DNA of 41,764 nt, taken from contig JAHIRY010000027.1 in the NCBI GenBank assembly GCA_018818405.1, positions 1 to 41,764 of the forward strand, written 5' to 3'. How positions within the stretch are numbered: the stretch's first letter is position 1; each line of letters opens with the position of its first letter. Made by a program: the position numbers and the translations under genes. Below the pieces are notes generated by a model, which did not search any database, was not told the origin of the DNA, and saw only the letters and a program-made list of their open reading frames with translations. This DNA comes from Patescibacteria group bacterium (GTDB lineage Bacteria > Patescibacteriota > Patescibacteriia > UBA11705 > JABHMO01). This document shows, in pieces, positions 7,648 through 17,030 of the stretch.

Positions 7648-9909
7648 ATGTCACGCAAAAAAAAACAAAAATATACGGAAGTGGAATATTACAGTCTCAG
7701 TCCTGAAACAAAAAAAGGCATAGTCATTGTCGCGCTCTTCGCCTTTGCCGTCATTTGCATTCTGAGTTTTCTGGGAATTGCCGGACGGGCGGGATTTTAC
7801 CTTGACATGGGAATGGGAATCGCATTTGGCTGGGGTCGATATCTTTTTCCGATTCTGCTAATGCTGATCGGCTATATGATGGCGCGACCCAGCCGCTACA
7901 AAATTTCAATATCAAATTATGTTGGAATTTTTATTTTTTTATTGAGCGTTCTCGGTCTGATGCATTTGAAAATGCCGATTTCCGGTTCGTTTGATTTGAA
8001 TTTCGACGGAATCGGCGGCGGAGTTGTCGGATATTTGGTATTATTCCCATTAAATCTTTATCTGGGATTTTGGGGCGCTCTCAGCATTCTAATCGCGCTT
8101 TTCATGGCAGCTCTCCTGCTGATGTTCAATACCGGATTCGAATTGCTCCTGGAAAAATTAAATATCATCAAACACATTTCGCCATTCAAAAAGCAAGGAG
8201 ACTCTGATGCAGCAGATGAAGAGGATGATGATGAGGAAGAAGAGGAAGAAGAAATTGAAGAAGATTCTGAAAATCAAGCGACAGAAGTGAAATTCTCCCG
8301 CCGAGGAGTTCTGACCGAAGAATCAGCGCCTGTCGGCAGAACGAAAATAAAAACTCCGAAAGTAAGAATCGATTTGCCGTTAACTCTGCTCGATTCAAAA
8401 ATTTCCAAGCCGACCAGCGGAGATATCAAAGTCGGACGGGAAAGAATTCAAAAAACATTGGAAAATTTCAATATTGACGTGGAAATGGATGATGTTCAGG
8501 TCGGACCGACTGTCACTCAATATACATTCAAACCGGCTGAAGGCATCAAATTGTCAAGAATTACAACTTTGAGCAATGATCTCGCTCTTTCTCTCGCAGC
8601 GCATCCCATCAGAATCGAAGCGCCGATCCCCGGGAAATCTCTCGTCGGCATTGAAGTTCCGAATAAAAAACCCGCAATCGTGCGCGTGCGCGAAATTCTG
8701 GAATCACCTGAATTCAAACAACGAAAAAACAACCTGACAATTGCATTGGGAAAAGATGTCAGCGGAAAATGCTGGGTCAGCGATATTGCCAGCATGCCTC
8801 ACCTGCTCGTCGCCGGAGCCACCGGATCAGGCAAGAGTGTTTGCTTAAATACCATTATCATAAGTTTGCTTTATCAAAACAATCCCGATACTTTGCGAAT
8901 GCTCCTGGTTGATCCGAAGAGAGTGGAATTTCCGATTTACAATGGAATACCGCATCTGCTGGCGCCGGTAATTACGGATGTGACAAAAACGGTTTACGCT
9001 CTGCGCTGGGCGATCACGGAAATGGATCAGCGCTTTGACATATTATCAAAAGCAAACAAGAGAAACATTGAAGCATACAATCAAACGGCAAAAGAAAAAA
9101 TGCCTTACATTGTCATAATTATCGACGAATTGGCTGATCTCATGGTGGCGGCCTCAGCTGAAGTGGAAGGCAGCATCATTCGTCTGACGCAAATGGCGCG
9201 CGCCGTGGGAATTCATCTGATCGTGGCAACGCAACGGCCTTCGGTGGATGTCATCACCGGACTGATCAAAGCCAATATTCCATGCAGAATCGCCTTCAGC
9301 GTCGCTTCTCTCATGGATTCCCGAACAATTCTCGATTCTTCCGGAGCGGAAAAACTGGTCGGCAAAGGCGACATGCTTTTCATGACTCCGCAAGCGTCAA
9401 CTCCGCGACGGCTCCAAGGAACTTATTTATCTGACGATGAAACGAAAAAAGTCGTCTCATTCCTAAAAGACGCATTCGGAGAAGAACCTGATTACAATGA
9501 TGAAATAGTAAACAAGCAATCAAGCGCCAGCAGTTTTGATTTTCAAGGCGGGAATAATGATAATGGCGATGATTTGTTCGAAGAAGCCAAGGATGTTGTT
9601 CTTCGTTCCGGAAAAGCGTCGGCTTCGCTCTTGCAAAGACGGCTGAGAGTCGGTTATGCGAGAGCGGCCAGATTGATCGATCTGCTCGAAGACGCGGGAA
9701 TCGTCGGACCGGCTGACGGAGCAAGGCCGAGAGAAATATTGATGGACAGAAATTCAATTCAAAATTCAAAACCGACAGCTCCGCCCCATTCATTTGAAGA
9801 AGATAATGATGAAGAAAACGAAGAAGACGATTCGGACGATTTTGAAGAAGAACCGCCGAAAAAAACCAATTCTTTTCCAAACGAATCCGATGATGATGAA
9901 ATTTATTAA
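7648..9909 (+). CDS. ftsK: FtsK/SpoIIIE-family DNA translocase
   Basis: N-terminal TM helices, acidic linker, AGATGSGKSVCLNTII Walker A, RMLLVDPKRVEFP.YNGIPHLLAPVITD, IIIDELADLM, ATQRPSVDVITGLIKANIP, C-terminal winged helix. Start at 7648 preferred because ATG 7558 overlaps a putative -10 (TGCTAAAAT). Confidence 0.96.
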   Translation: MSRKKKQKYTEVEYYSLSPETKKGIVIVALFAFAVICILSFLGIAGRAGFYLDMGMGIAFGWGRYLFPILLMLIGYMMARPSRYKISISNYVGIFIFLLSVLGLMHLKMPISGSFDLNFDGIGGGVVGYLVLFPLNLYLGFWGALSILIALFMAALLLMFNTGFELLLEKLNIIKHISPFKKQGDSDAADEEDDDEEEEEEEIEEDSENQATEVKFSRRGVLTEESAPVGRTKIKTPKVRIDLPLTLLDSKISKPTSGDIKVGRERIQKTLENFNIDVEMDDVQVGPTVTQYTFKPAEGIKLSRITTLSNDLALSLAAHPIRIEAPIPGKSLVGIEVPNKKPAIVRVREILESPEFKQRKNNLTIALGKDVSGKCWVSDIASMPHLLVAGATGSGKSVCLNTIIISLLYQNNPDTLRMLLVDPKRVEFPIYNGIPHLLAPVITDVTKTVYALRWAITEMDQRFDILSKANKRNIEAYNQTAKEKMPYIVIIIDELADLMVAASAEVEGSIIRLTQMARAVGIHLIVATQRPSVDVITGLIKANIPCRIAFSVASLMDSRTILDSSGAEKLVGKGDMLFMTPQASTPRRLQGTYLSDDETKKVVSFLKDAFGEEPDYNDEIVNKQSSASSFDFQGGNNDNGDDLFEEAKDVVLRSGKASASLLQRRLRVGYARAARLIDLLEDAGIVGPADGARPREILMDRNSIQNSKPTAPPHSFEEDNDEENEEDDSDDFEEEPPKKTNSFPNESDDDEIY

Positions 9910-9918
9910 ATTACCACT

Positions 9919-10620
9919 ATGACCAGTTTTGTCAGCAAAAAACTTTCATCAATAAACACTCTGGGAGAAAAACTCCAGTCATACAGAAATGAAAAAAATT
10001 GGACGCGGGAACAAGCCGCAAAAATACTGAATATCAATGTAAGATACATCAAAGAATTGGAAGCAGATGATTTCGAACATCTGCCGGCAGATGTTTACAC
10101 AATAAACATTTTGAAAAGCTACGCTGACATTCTGGAACTGAATCCCATCACAGCGGTGAATCTGTACAAACGGCAAAAAGCGCTTTATCTCGGAACCAGA
10201 AAAAAAAAGTACGACAGGAGCGGATCATTATTGAACAGAACACTGAATTTATTTCTGAATCCAAAACTGATTAAATACACAATAGGAAGCATTTTTTTGG
10301 TCAGCGTGTTATTATATATCGGCTGGCAGGTAAACAAAATAATCGAACCGCCGAAGCTGGTCATTGATTCGCCGGACGACAATATGATAATCAACAGCCG
10401 GGAAATAGAAATTTCCGGAACCACGGACAAGGAAGTCAATCTGACAATCAACAATCGGCTCTTGCTCAGCGACAAAAGCGGACATTTTTCACTGAAAATC
10501 GATTTGCAAAAAGGATTGAACATCATCAAAATTTCCTCGCAAAAAAAACACAGCAAAGAACAAGTCATATATCGCCGCATTATTGTGACGGAAGAAGAAA
10601 CCGATGATTCGGACAGTTAA
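9919..10620 (+). CDS. RodZ-like HTH protein with one TM helix and extracytoplasmic beta domain
   Basis: LGEKLQSYRNEKNWTREQAAKILNINVRYIKELEADDFEHLPADVYTINILKSYADIL; TM; PKLVIDSPDDNMIINSREIEISGTTDKEVNLTIN. Confidence 0.85.
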   Translation: MTSFVSKKLSSINTLGEKLQSYRNEKNWTREQAAKILNINVRYIKELEADDFEHLPADVYTINILKSYADILELNPITAVNLYKRQKALYLGTRKKKYDRSGSLLNRTLNLFLNPKLIKYTIGSIFLVSVLLYIGWQVNKIIEPPKLVIDSPDDNMIINSREIEISGTTDKEVNLTINNRLLLSDKSGHFSLKIDLQKGLNIIKISSQKKHSKEQVIYRRIIVTEEETDDSDS

Positions 10621-10641
10621 TAATTTTTCAAATAATTTACA

Positions 10642-10670
10642 TCAGAAAAATTTCATGCTTATTTTTCTGA
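10642..10670 (+). promoter_or_regulatory. Hairpin immediately upstream of recA start codon
   Basis: TCAGAAAAAT / ATTTTTCTGA perfect 10-bp stem ending 10 nt before the ATG. Confidence 0.5.
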
Positions 10671-10679
10671 AAAACCAAT

Positions 10680-11714
10680 ATGGCAAAAAAGGAATCCGGT
10701 GATATTTCACAAGTAAAGTTGGACGCGGCGGAAGATGCTATCCATCAGATCAAAGAAAAATATGGTGAAGGCGCGATCATGCGGCTCGGCGAAGCTCATG
10801 CGATGAATGTGGAAGCGATCCCAACCGGAAGCATTTCACTGGATCTCGCTCTCGGAGTCGGCGGAGTTCCGCGCGGCAGAATAATTGAGATTTTCGGACC
10901 GGAATCTTCCGGCAAAACAACTCTGGCGCAACACATTGTAGCTGAAGTTCAAAAGCAAAAAGGAACAGCCGCTTTCATTGACGCGGAACACGCGCTTGAT
11001 CCTGATTATGCGAAAAAAATCGGAATCAATATCAATGAAATGTTTATTTCCCAGCCGGATACCGGAGAGCAAGCGCTGGAAATTGTGGAAACCCTTGTCC
11101 GCTCAAATGCGATTGACATTATAGTAATCGATTCTGTGGCCGCGCTGACGCCAAGAGCGGAAATTGAAGGAGACATGGGAGATCACCACATGGGACTGCA
11201 AGCCAGACTCATGAGTCAGGCGCTGAGAAAATTGGCCGGAATTATCGGAAAAACAAAGACAACCGTTATATTTATCAATCAGACCAGACAAAAAATCGGC
11301 GTGTTTTTCGGCAATCCGGAAACAACTACCGGAGGAATGGCATTGAAATTTTACAGCTCAGTGAGAATTGAAGTCAGACGCGCCGCGCAAATCAAAAAAG
11401 GAGAAAACACAATCGGCAATCGAGTAAAAGTGAAAGTAGTGAAAAACAAAGTCGCTCCGCCATTCCAATCCTGCGAATTTGATATCATGTACAATGAAGG
11501 CATTTCCGTTTCCGGAGATTTGATCGACACTACACTGACCTACAATATCATTTCAAAAAGCGGCAATTCCTATTCATACGGAGAAGAAAAGCTGGGCGTC
11601 GGCAGAGAAAACGCAAAACAATATCTCCGCAGCAATCCGAAATTAATGGAAAAAATGACAAAGCAAGTCTGGGAAATCGTCGATAAAAGAAGATTGGAGG
11701 AAAACGGTTCGTAA
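10680..11714 (+). CDS. recA: Recombinase A
   Basis: [42 protein letters not shown]...[18 protein letters not shown]...[32 protein letters not shown]. Confidence 0.99.
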   Translation: MAKKESGDISQVKLDAAEDAIHQIKEKYGEGAIMRLGEAHAMNVEAIPTGSISLDLALGVGGVPRGRIIEIFGPESSGKTTLAQHIVAEVQKQKGTAAFIDAEHALDPDYAKKIGININEMFISQPDTGEQALEIVETLVRSNAIDIIVIDSVAALTPRAEIEGDMGDHHMGLQARLMSQALRKLAGIIGKTKTTVIFINQTRQKIGVFFGNPETTTGGMALKFYSSVRIEVRRAAQIKKGENTIGNRVKVKVVKNKVAPPFQSCEFDIMYNEGISVSGDLIDTTLTYNIISKSGNSYSYGEEKLGVGRENAKQYLRSNPKLMEKMTKQVWEIVDKRRLEENGS

Positions 11715-11727
11715 AAAAACCTTAAAC

Positions 11728-11774
11728 GCAATAAAAAAAGAAAGGCAATTGATCTGCCCTTCTTTTTTTTCTTT
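11728..11774. terminator. Bidirectional intrinsic terminator between convergent recA and rpsR
   Basis: AAAAAAAGAAAGGCAATTGATCTGCCCTTCTTTTTTTC. Confidence 0.75.
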
Positions 11775-11994
11775 ATCGATTGAGATATGGAAGAATTGCC
11801 ATGAATCGCGCGCGCTTGATCGCTGTCGCCAATTTCCGTTGATGCTTCGAGCACAATTTACTTCGTCTCGGAGGCATGATTTTCGCGTAAGATGAAATAA
11901 ATTTTCTGAGCAACTGTCCGTCAGTATAGTTGACTTCTTTTATTCCATTTATGCAAAAGTAACAGCCTTTATCCTTATTTAAACTTGGTTTCAT
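11773..11994 (-). CDS. rpsR: 30S ribosomal protein S18
   Basis: CYFCINGIKEVNYTDGQLLRKFISSYAKIMPPRRSKLCSKHQRKLATAIKRARFMAILPY. Confidence 0.97.
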   Translation of the reverse strand: MKPSLNKDKGCYFCINGIKEVNYTDGQLLRKFISSYAKIMPPRRSKLCSKHQRKLATAIKRARFMAILPYLNR

Positions 11995-12008
11995 AAAATG
12001 TTTTGTTA

Positions 12009-12464
12009 TTAAAATGGTATGTCTTCAACCTTTATTTCTTCATCAGCTTGATTGTTTGCCGTGGGAATTTCAGTTGCGACAGCGCTCGTTGCCACTGGCT
12101 CAAAATTTGCAGAACCGCCGGAAGATGTTGACGCGCCCGCGCGATCCAGCATGATCATATTGTCAGCCACAATTTCCGTTTTATATTTTTTCACTCCATC
12201 CTGCCCCTCCCAATCTCTGGTCTGCAATCTTCCTTCAATGTAAACTTTACTGCCTTTTCTCAAATACTGATTGCAAATTTCCGCCAATTTGCGCCAGACT
12301 ACAATGCCGTGGTATTCGACTCTTTCCTGTCGCGCGCCATTCGCGTCTGTCCAGGTAAAATTCGTCGCCACGCGAAATGAAGAAACCGATGTTCCCTGAG
12401 GAGTTGTTCTTCCCTCGGGATCAGCCGTTAAACGTCCGATGATCATTGCTCGGTTGAGATCCAT
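12009..12464 (-). CDS. ssb: Single-stranded DNA-binding protein
   Basis: MDLNRAMIIGRLTADPEGRTTPQGTSVSSFRVATNFTW...EYHGIVVWRKLAEICNQYLRKGSKVYIEGRLQTRDWEGQDGVKKYKTEIVADNMIML; acidic EDIPF tail. Confidence 0.97.
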   Translation of the reverse strand: MDLNRAMIIGRLTADPEGRTTPQGTSVSSFRVATNFTWTDANGARQERVEYHGIVVWRKLAEICNQYLRKGSKVYIEGRLQTRDWEGQDGVKKYKTEIVADNMIMLDRAGASTSSGGSANFEPVATSAVATEIPTANNQADEEIKVEDIPF

Positions 12465-12510
12465 ATTGATTTTTGTTAATTGAATTAAATGTGTTTTGGA
12501 ATTGTTAGAA

Positions 12511-12770
12511 TGATTAGCTTGTAGCTGATTAGCTTTTTAGCTAATTTTAAACCTTGCGACTAATTTATAATTTAGGTTGCTGCGAATGTTCGAATAATCG
12601 CGAATTCTCCACCGCAGCGTGCGGGGCGGGCGAATTATAATTTAGAATTTTATTGTGCTCCTTGCTTAGTGCTCCTTGCCGTAGGTTGCTGCCACCGCAT
12701 CGTGCGGGATCCCGCCCGCGGCGATGATTTAGGATTTCGTATTTCGGATTTATAATTTCATTTGATTGAA
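12511..12770 (+). repeat. Modular intergenic repeat, copy R1 (between rpsF and ssb)
   Basis: Shares AGCTTGTAGCTGATTAGCTTTTTAGCTAATTT, GGTTGCTGCCACCGCA, GGGCGGGCGAATTATA, ATTTTATTGTGCTCCTTGCTTAGTGCTCCTTGCC and GGATTTCGTATTTCGGATT modules with R2/R3. Confidence 0.8.
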
Positions 12771-12850
12771 TTCCAGGCGCAAGATTTTGCGCCGGATTAG
12801 GCGGGTGCAACCCGCCTCTACAAAAATTGTTATATGCTATATGCTACGTG

Positions 12851-13378
12851 CTAAAGCATATCATCCGTCAAAATATCATCCAACTTCTTGTCCAAATCCT
12901 CCAAACTCAATTTCTGTTTTTCCGCTTTCACCTTTTCCGTCGGCGCTTCAGGCGCTTTTGCCAAGGTTTCCGGTTCTTCCTTTATCGCGCCCGGCTTTGC
13001 GTCTTCATCTAGTTTTTTCAATTCATCTTCTTTTTCTTGTCTCAAATTTTCCTGAATCTTGTTTTCACGCTTGATCTCAGCTTCTGTTTTAATTCTCTTT
13101 TTCACGATCAAATGCCGAATAATCTCGGGCATCAATTTCAACAAAGAATCAAGCTTTTTCATTTGCTCTCCTTCCATGTTGAATTCAACCGCAACATAAG
13201 TTCCTTGAAACGCTTGTTTTATCGGATACGCCAACTTTTGTCTTCCGAAAATTTGATCAGCCGTCAATTCGCCTCCTTGCTCCTTGATCACTCCGGAAAT
13301 CTTTTCAATAACCTTTGTCAATTCATCATCCAGATATTTAATCGGAACAATGTACAACAATTCATAGTGTTGCATCAT
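12851..13378 (-). CDS. rpsF: 30S ribosomal protein S6 with acidic/lysine-rich C-terminal extension
   Basis: MMQHYELLYIVPIKYLDDELTKVIEKISGVIKEQGGEL...FGRQKLAYPIKQAFQGTYVAVEFNM...EIIRHLIVKK. Confidence 0.93.
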   Translation of the reverse strand: MMQHYELLYIVPIKYLDDELTKVIEKISGVIKEQGGELTADQIFGRQKLAYPIKQAFQGTYVAVEFNMEGEQMKKLDSLLKLMPEIIRHLIVKKRIKTEAEIKRENKIQENLRQEKEDELKKLDEDAKPGAIKEEPETLAKAPEAPTEKVKAEKQKLSLEDLDKKLDDILTDDML

Positions 13379-13884
13379 AAACTCTAAAATTTTGACATTC
13401 TGTAATCTCCGAGACGGAAATTAATGGACTTAAAGCAGAACATCATTAATTTATTAAACTAAGGTCAATTTAACATAAAGAATAAAATTTGGCAAGATCT
13501 ACAATAAGTGCATTTAATAAGGTTCCACAACATGCTTTCTTTCAATTCCCTCAAAACTTATTCTCTATTAGCAAACTGCGATAATATTTTTGTCCCAGAC
13601 ATAAACTTTTGAGTTATATTTTTCACCTTTACTCTATAAATACCTGCACCCATTGCTTCATCACCTATGTACAAAAATTCACAATGACGACGGTTGGCTA
13701 AAGAGGGGGAAAATAGTGTTTAATCATTTCTGACATATAAAACTATTTTTTATAGATATTTGTAGGAGTTAAACTTTAATTTTAATACCCCCGATACAAT
13801 TTAATACAATTATTCGTACTAACTTGCACCATTCACTAACTTTCGTTATACTATAATTGTTAATAATCTAATAAAATAAACCGT

Positions 13885-15066
13885 ATGATAAGAAAAGTAA
13901 AATTTAGTAACTTCTATTCGTTCCACAAAGAACAAGAAATTAGCTTTTTGGCAAAAAAGAAAAAAACTTATGATTATTATCAATCAAAATCTGGCGACCA
14001 AATAACTAAAATTGCTGGTTTTATTGGTGGTAATGCGGCTGGTAAAACAAATATTATGAGGTTTTTCAGTTTCTTGAGTTATTTTGTATGCAGAAAGGTA
14101 TCCGATGAATCTCCGCTAATAGTAGACATTGCGTATAAAACATTTTTTAACAACAATGAGCCGTCAAAATTTTACATTGAATTTGAAAAGACAGATTCTA
14201 TATTTTTTTATGACTTTTCAATTCAAAACAATGAAATATTTAGTGAATCTCTTTTTGTAAAAAAAATACAAAAAGGATCTCGAAAAATTGAAATTTTTTC
14301 GCGCCGCTTGAATTCCATTAAAATATTAAATGCTGATTTTTTTAAAAATTTATCAGCGGATGCTTTTCCTGATATTAGAAAGGATGTTTCTTTTATTGCA
14401 TTCATAAAAAAATCCACTTACAACGTTGATATACTAAATGTTGTTTATGATTACTTTCTAGAATTTAAAACTAATATTAATGAAACAGGAGAAACAAATC
14501 ATCTTGGCCACCAACTTAAAACACTTAATAATTATCTTAATGATCCTAACCTAAAAAAAGAGATGGAAAAATTTATTAGCCATTTTGATGTGGGATTAAG
14601 TGGTTTTGAAATTATAAAAGAAACAAAAGATAAAAATTCTTTTATAACAGTTCATGGCGTTCATTCTACGAAAGGAAACAATAATAAGCTTGATTTTATT
14701 TACGAATCGAGAGGTACACAATCCTTATTTTTTACTATTGGGGATATTTTAAGCGCCTTAAAAAACAATAGCATTGTTATAATTGATGAAATCGAAACTG
14801 GATTTCATCCAGAAGCTTTAAATAAAATTATTAGCTTCTTTATAGATGAAGACAAAGATAAAAAATCTCAAATACTCTTTTCATCGCATTCCCTAGGATT
14901 CATGAACAAGCTAGACATACATCAAATTTTTCTAACAGAAAAGAACGAAAACGGCGAAAGTACTGTGTATCGCCTAAACGAGGTTGAAGGAATTCGGACA
15001 GATGAAAACTATTTAGCAAAATACATGACTGGAGCTTATGGGGCATTCCCTAAAATAAGAGTATAA
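13885..15066 (+). CDS. ABC-type AAA ATPase (AAA_15/AAA_21-like; RloA/AbiL/AriA-type)
   Basis: MIRKVKFSNFYSFHKEQEISF; Walker A GGNAAGKTN; signature-like ESRGTQSLFFTIGDIL; Walker B SIVIIDEIETGFHPEAL; H-loop QILFSSHSLGFMN. Confidence 0.88.
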   Translation: MIRKVKFSNFYSFHKEQEISFLAKKKKTYDYYQSKSGDQITKIAGFIGGNAAGKTNIMRFFSFLSYFVCRKVSDESPLIVDIAYKTFFNNNEPSKFYIEFEKTDSIFFYDFSIQNNEIFSESLFVKKIQKGSRKIEIFSRRLNSIKILNADFFKNLSADAFPDIRKDVSFIAFIKKSTYNVDILNVVYDYFLEFKTNINETGETNHLGHQLKTLNNYLNDPNLKKEMEKFISHFDVGLSGFEIIKETKDKNSFITVHGVHSTKGNNNKLDFIYESRGTQSLFFTIGDILSALKNNSIVIIDEIETGFHPEALNKIISFFIDEDKDKKSQILFSSHSLGFMNKLDIHQIFLTEKNENGESTVYRLNEVEGIRTDENYLAKYMTGAYGAFPKIRV

Positions 15067-15070
15067 ATTT

Positions 15071-15550
15071 ATGACATCTCTTTATTCTTGCTTAATGTTT
15101 GGAGAAGGGAAAAAAGATAAAAAATTTTTGATAACCCTGATTGATTTACCTAAATTTAAATATCATACATCAAAATGGACTATCAAAATCGAGGGGGCAA
15201 GCGGGTCTTCTCCGGAGGTAATCCTCCGCCAATGTCAGGCAATTCCTTATTTCCAAAATTACAATTTAGTTATTTGCTTCATTGATTTAGATAAATTGAA
15301 AAATGATTACCCCCAAAAGTGGGAAACTAAAAAGAAACAGCTTGAAAAAAATTACTCAAATATTACAATTATATGGCAAATCGATAATGCAGAAGACGAA
15401 TACCGAAAAGTATTGGGGGCTCAATACGATAATAAACATAAATTAAATAAAATGGCGAAAAAACAGGTAGCCCTATTTATAAATTCCTCGCTTTGGAAAA
15501 GAATATTAAAACCTATACGAGATACGGAAAAAGAACTGAATAAATTATGA
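15071..15550 (+). CDS. Small Toprim-like protein (RloB/AriB-type partner)
   Basis: MFGEGKKDKKFL (Toprim Glu motif) and LVICFIDLDKLKNDYP (DxD motif); starts 4 nt after the ATPase stop. Confidence 0.6.
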   Translation: MTSLYSCLMFGEGKKDKKFLITLIDLPKFKYHTSKWTIKIEGASGSSPEVILRQCQAIPYFQNYNLVICFIDLDKLKNDYPQKWETKKKQLEKNYSNITIIWQIDNAEDEYRKVLGAQYDNKHKLNKMAKKQVALFINSSLWKRILKPIRDTEKELNKL

Positions 15551-15675
15551 GTTCTAGTCATTAGGCTTTCACCGAATGCCCACTTTATTTTTCTTCCCCG
15601 CATTCCGAAAAACATCTCATATCCTAGTATGCCATGGAAAATAATTAAAAAATCTTTCTTATTTTTTACAAAAAT

Positions 15676-16143
15676 ATGACCGACAACAAAACACTATCGT
15701 ATTCAGAGATGATTAATTTAGGCAAACAAAACCTTGAGTCTTTACTGGATACTGGGACTACAGCATCTGGCAAAAAGATGATGTCTTATGAGGAAATGCT
15801 AAACTTAAGTAGCGAAGATGCATTTCAAGAAATATTAATCCTGAAAGCAGAATTTGACAGAAAGAATCTCCTCCAAGAAATGATTGAACACGAAGAAAAA
15901 ACCAACACTATCAAAGACGAATTATTAAACGATGTCAAAAGAGGAAAACAAATTTCGGCGGAAAGTATCGCGCTTCGAATGGTTTTTGACAAAAATGAAA
16001 GTGCCGAGATTGTTTCGATATTTGATAAAGTAAAAAAAAGATTAAAGCACTTAGAAAAAACAGATGACACGGATCTCGTACAAGACGCAATATACGCCAA
16101 GGCTGCATCTGATTTTGTTAATTCAAGTAAACACAAAAATTAA
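15676..16143 (+). CDS. Hypothetical 155-aa protein with duplicated N-terminal motif
   Basis: LSYSEMINLGKQNLESLLDTG and MSYEEMLNLSSEDAFQEILIL; same strand as the ATPase/Toprim pair. Confidence 0.65.
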   Translation: MTDNKTLSYSEMINLGKQNLESLLDTGTTASGKKMMSYEEMLNLSSEDAFQEILILKAEFDRKNLLQEMIEHEEKTNTIKDELLNDVKRGKQISAESIALRMVFDKNESAEIVSIFDKVKKRLKHLEKTDDTDLVQDAIYAKAASDFVNSSKHKN

Positions 16144-16275
16144 GACAATCTTTTATTACATCCGCCAACCGCTTATTTCACCGCCACCAATTACCTTTCA
16201 TCCGCTTTATTTACAAAAACAATCACTTTTTCCATACGACGCAGGTAATGCGCAGTCGCAATTTGTACGCGAAAT

Positions 16276-16308
16276 AAAAAAAGGCCCGCCGAACGCGTTC
16301 GACGGACC
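16276..16308 (-). terminator. Intrinsic terminator for the 16374-16841 gene
   Basis: Minus strand GGTCCGTCGAACGCGTTCGGCGGGCC followed by TTTTTTT. Confidence 0.75.
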
Positions 16309-16373
16309 AAATTTCCTCAATCCGTTGAAACCGGAACTTGCTCCGGCTGTTTTACTAAAAAAAACGACTTCAG

Positions 16374-16841
16374 TCATTCTTTCACCCGGCTCTTCCCTAC
16401 GGGCAGAGATTCACAACTGATAAAATAATAAAAACAAATAAAACTCACCGTAGCCATCAAATCCAGACTGCACAAGACTCTATCTTTATTCATCGCAAAA
16501 AATAAAATTACTCCAGGAAAAACACACAACACCCAAACCAATCTAAGCAGTTGATGCATCTCCGGATTTTTTCTCGCGGTTGAACTTCTCTCCCTTTTCG
16601 TGTCCTGCAATAAATACCAACATACAAAACCAGAAATTACGAACAGCAATACTGCTTTCGCGATGAACATATTTCCTTCCAACATGCCGTAACAAACCTC
16701 GGAAACCACAAAAATCATCGCATTGAGGTAGGCAATCTTATAATTTAATTTCCCGATTCCCGTTATCTTCGCGCCCCAGTCGGAAAATCGCTGAAATTTG
16801 TCCAGCACCCAGCGGTCGATGGAAGAGATAACTCTCCACAT
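16374..16841 (-). CDS. Hypothetical membrane protein
   Basis: Hydrophobic helices; SD AAGGAGG-N5-ATG supports a start at MWRVISS rather than the longer ORF. Confidence 0.75.
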   Translation of the reverse strand: MWRVISSIDRWVLDKFQRFSDWGAKITGIGKLNYKIAYLNAMIFVVSEVCYGMLEGNMFIAKAVLLFVISGFVCWYLLQDTKRERSSTARKNPEMHQLLRLVWVLCVFPGVILFFAMNKDRVLCSLDLMATVSFICFYYFISCESLPVGKSRVKE

Positions 16842-16873
16842 GGCGTCCTCCTTGTCAATGTTCAAACCTTGTA

Positions 16874-16902
16874 AGTTTACAAAAAACCGCGAATTTTGTC
16901 AA
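16874..16902 (-). promoter_or_regulatory. Promoter TTGACA-N17-TAAACT of the 16374-16841 gene
   Basis: Reverse complement TTGACAAAATTCGCGGTTTTTTGTAAACT. Confidence 0.7.
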
Positions 16903-16922
16903 TCAATTACCGCAAACATTAA

Positions 16923-16951
16923 TTGACTGCCTATTTAATTCATGCTATACT
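16923..16951 (+). promoter_or_regulatory. Probable nusA promoter TTGACT-N17-TATACT
   Basis: TTGACTGCCTATTTAATTCATGCTATACT with extended -10. Confidence 0.75.
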
Positions 16952-16961
16952 TTCCACGAAA

Positions 16962-16991
16962 GCTAGTTTAGATAATAAACTAGCATTTTTT
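16962..16991 (+). terminator. Attenuator-like intrinsic terminator in the nusA leader
   Basis: GCTAGTTTA GATAA TAAACTAGC perfect 9-bp stem followed by ATTTTTT; lies between promoter and nusA start. Confidence 0.65.
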
Positions 16992-17030
16992 ATAAATAAA
17001 TTTAGTTTTTACCAACTATTTGCAAAAGTT

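Noticed and set aside
12565-12810. 81-aa minus-strand ORF between rpsF and ssb
   Set aside because: Consists of R1 repeat modules that recur, in different frames, at R2 and R3.
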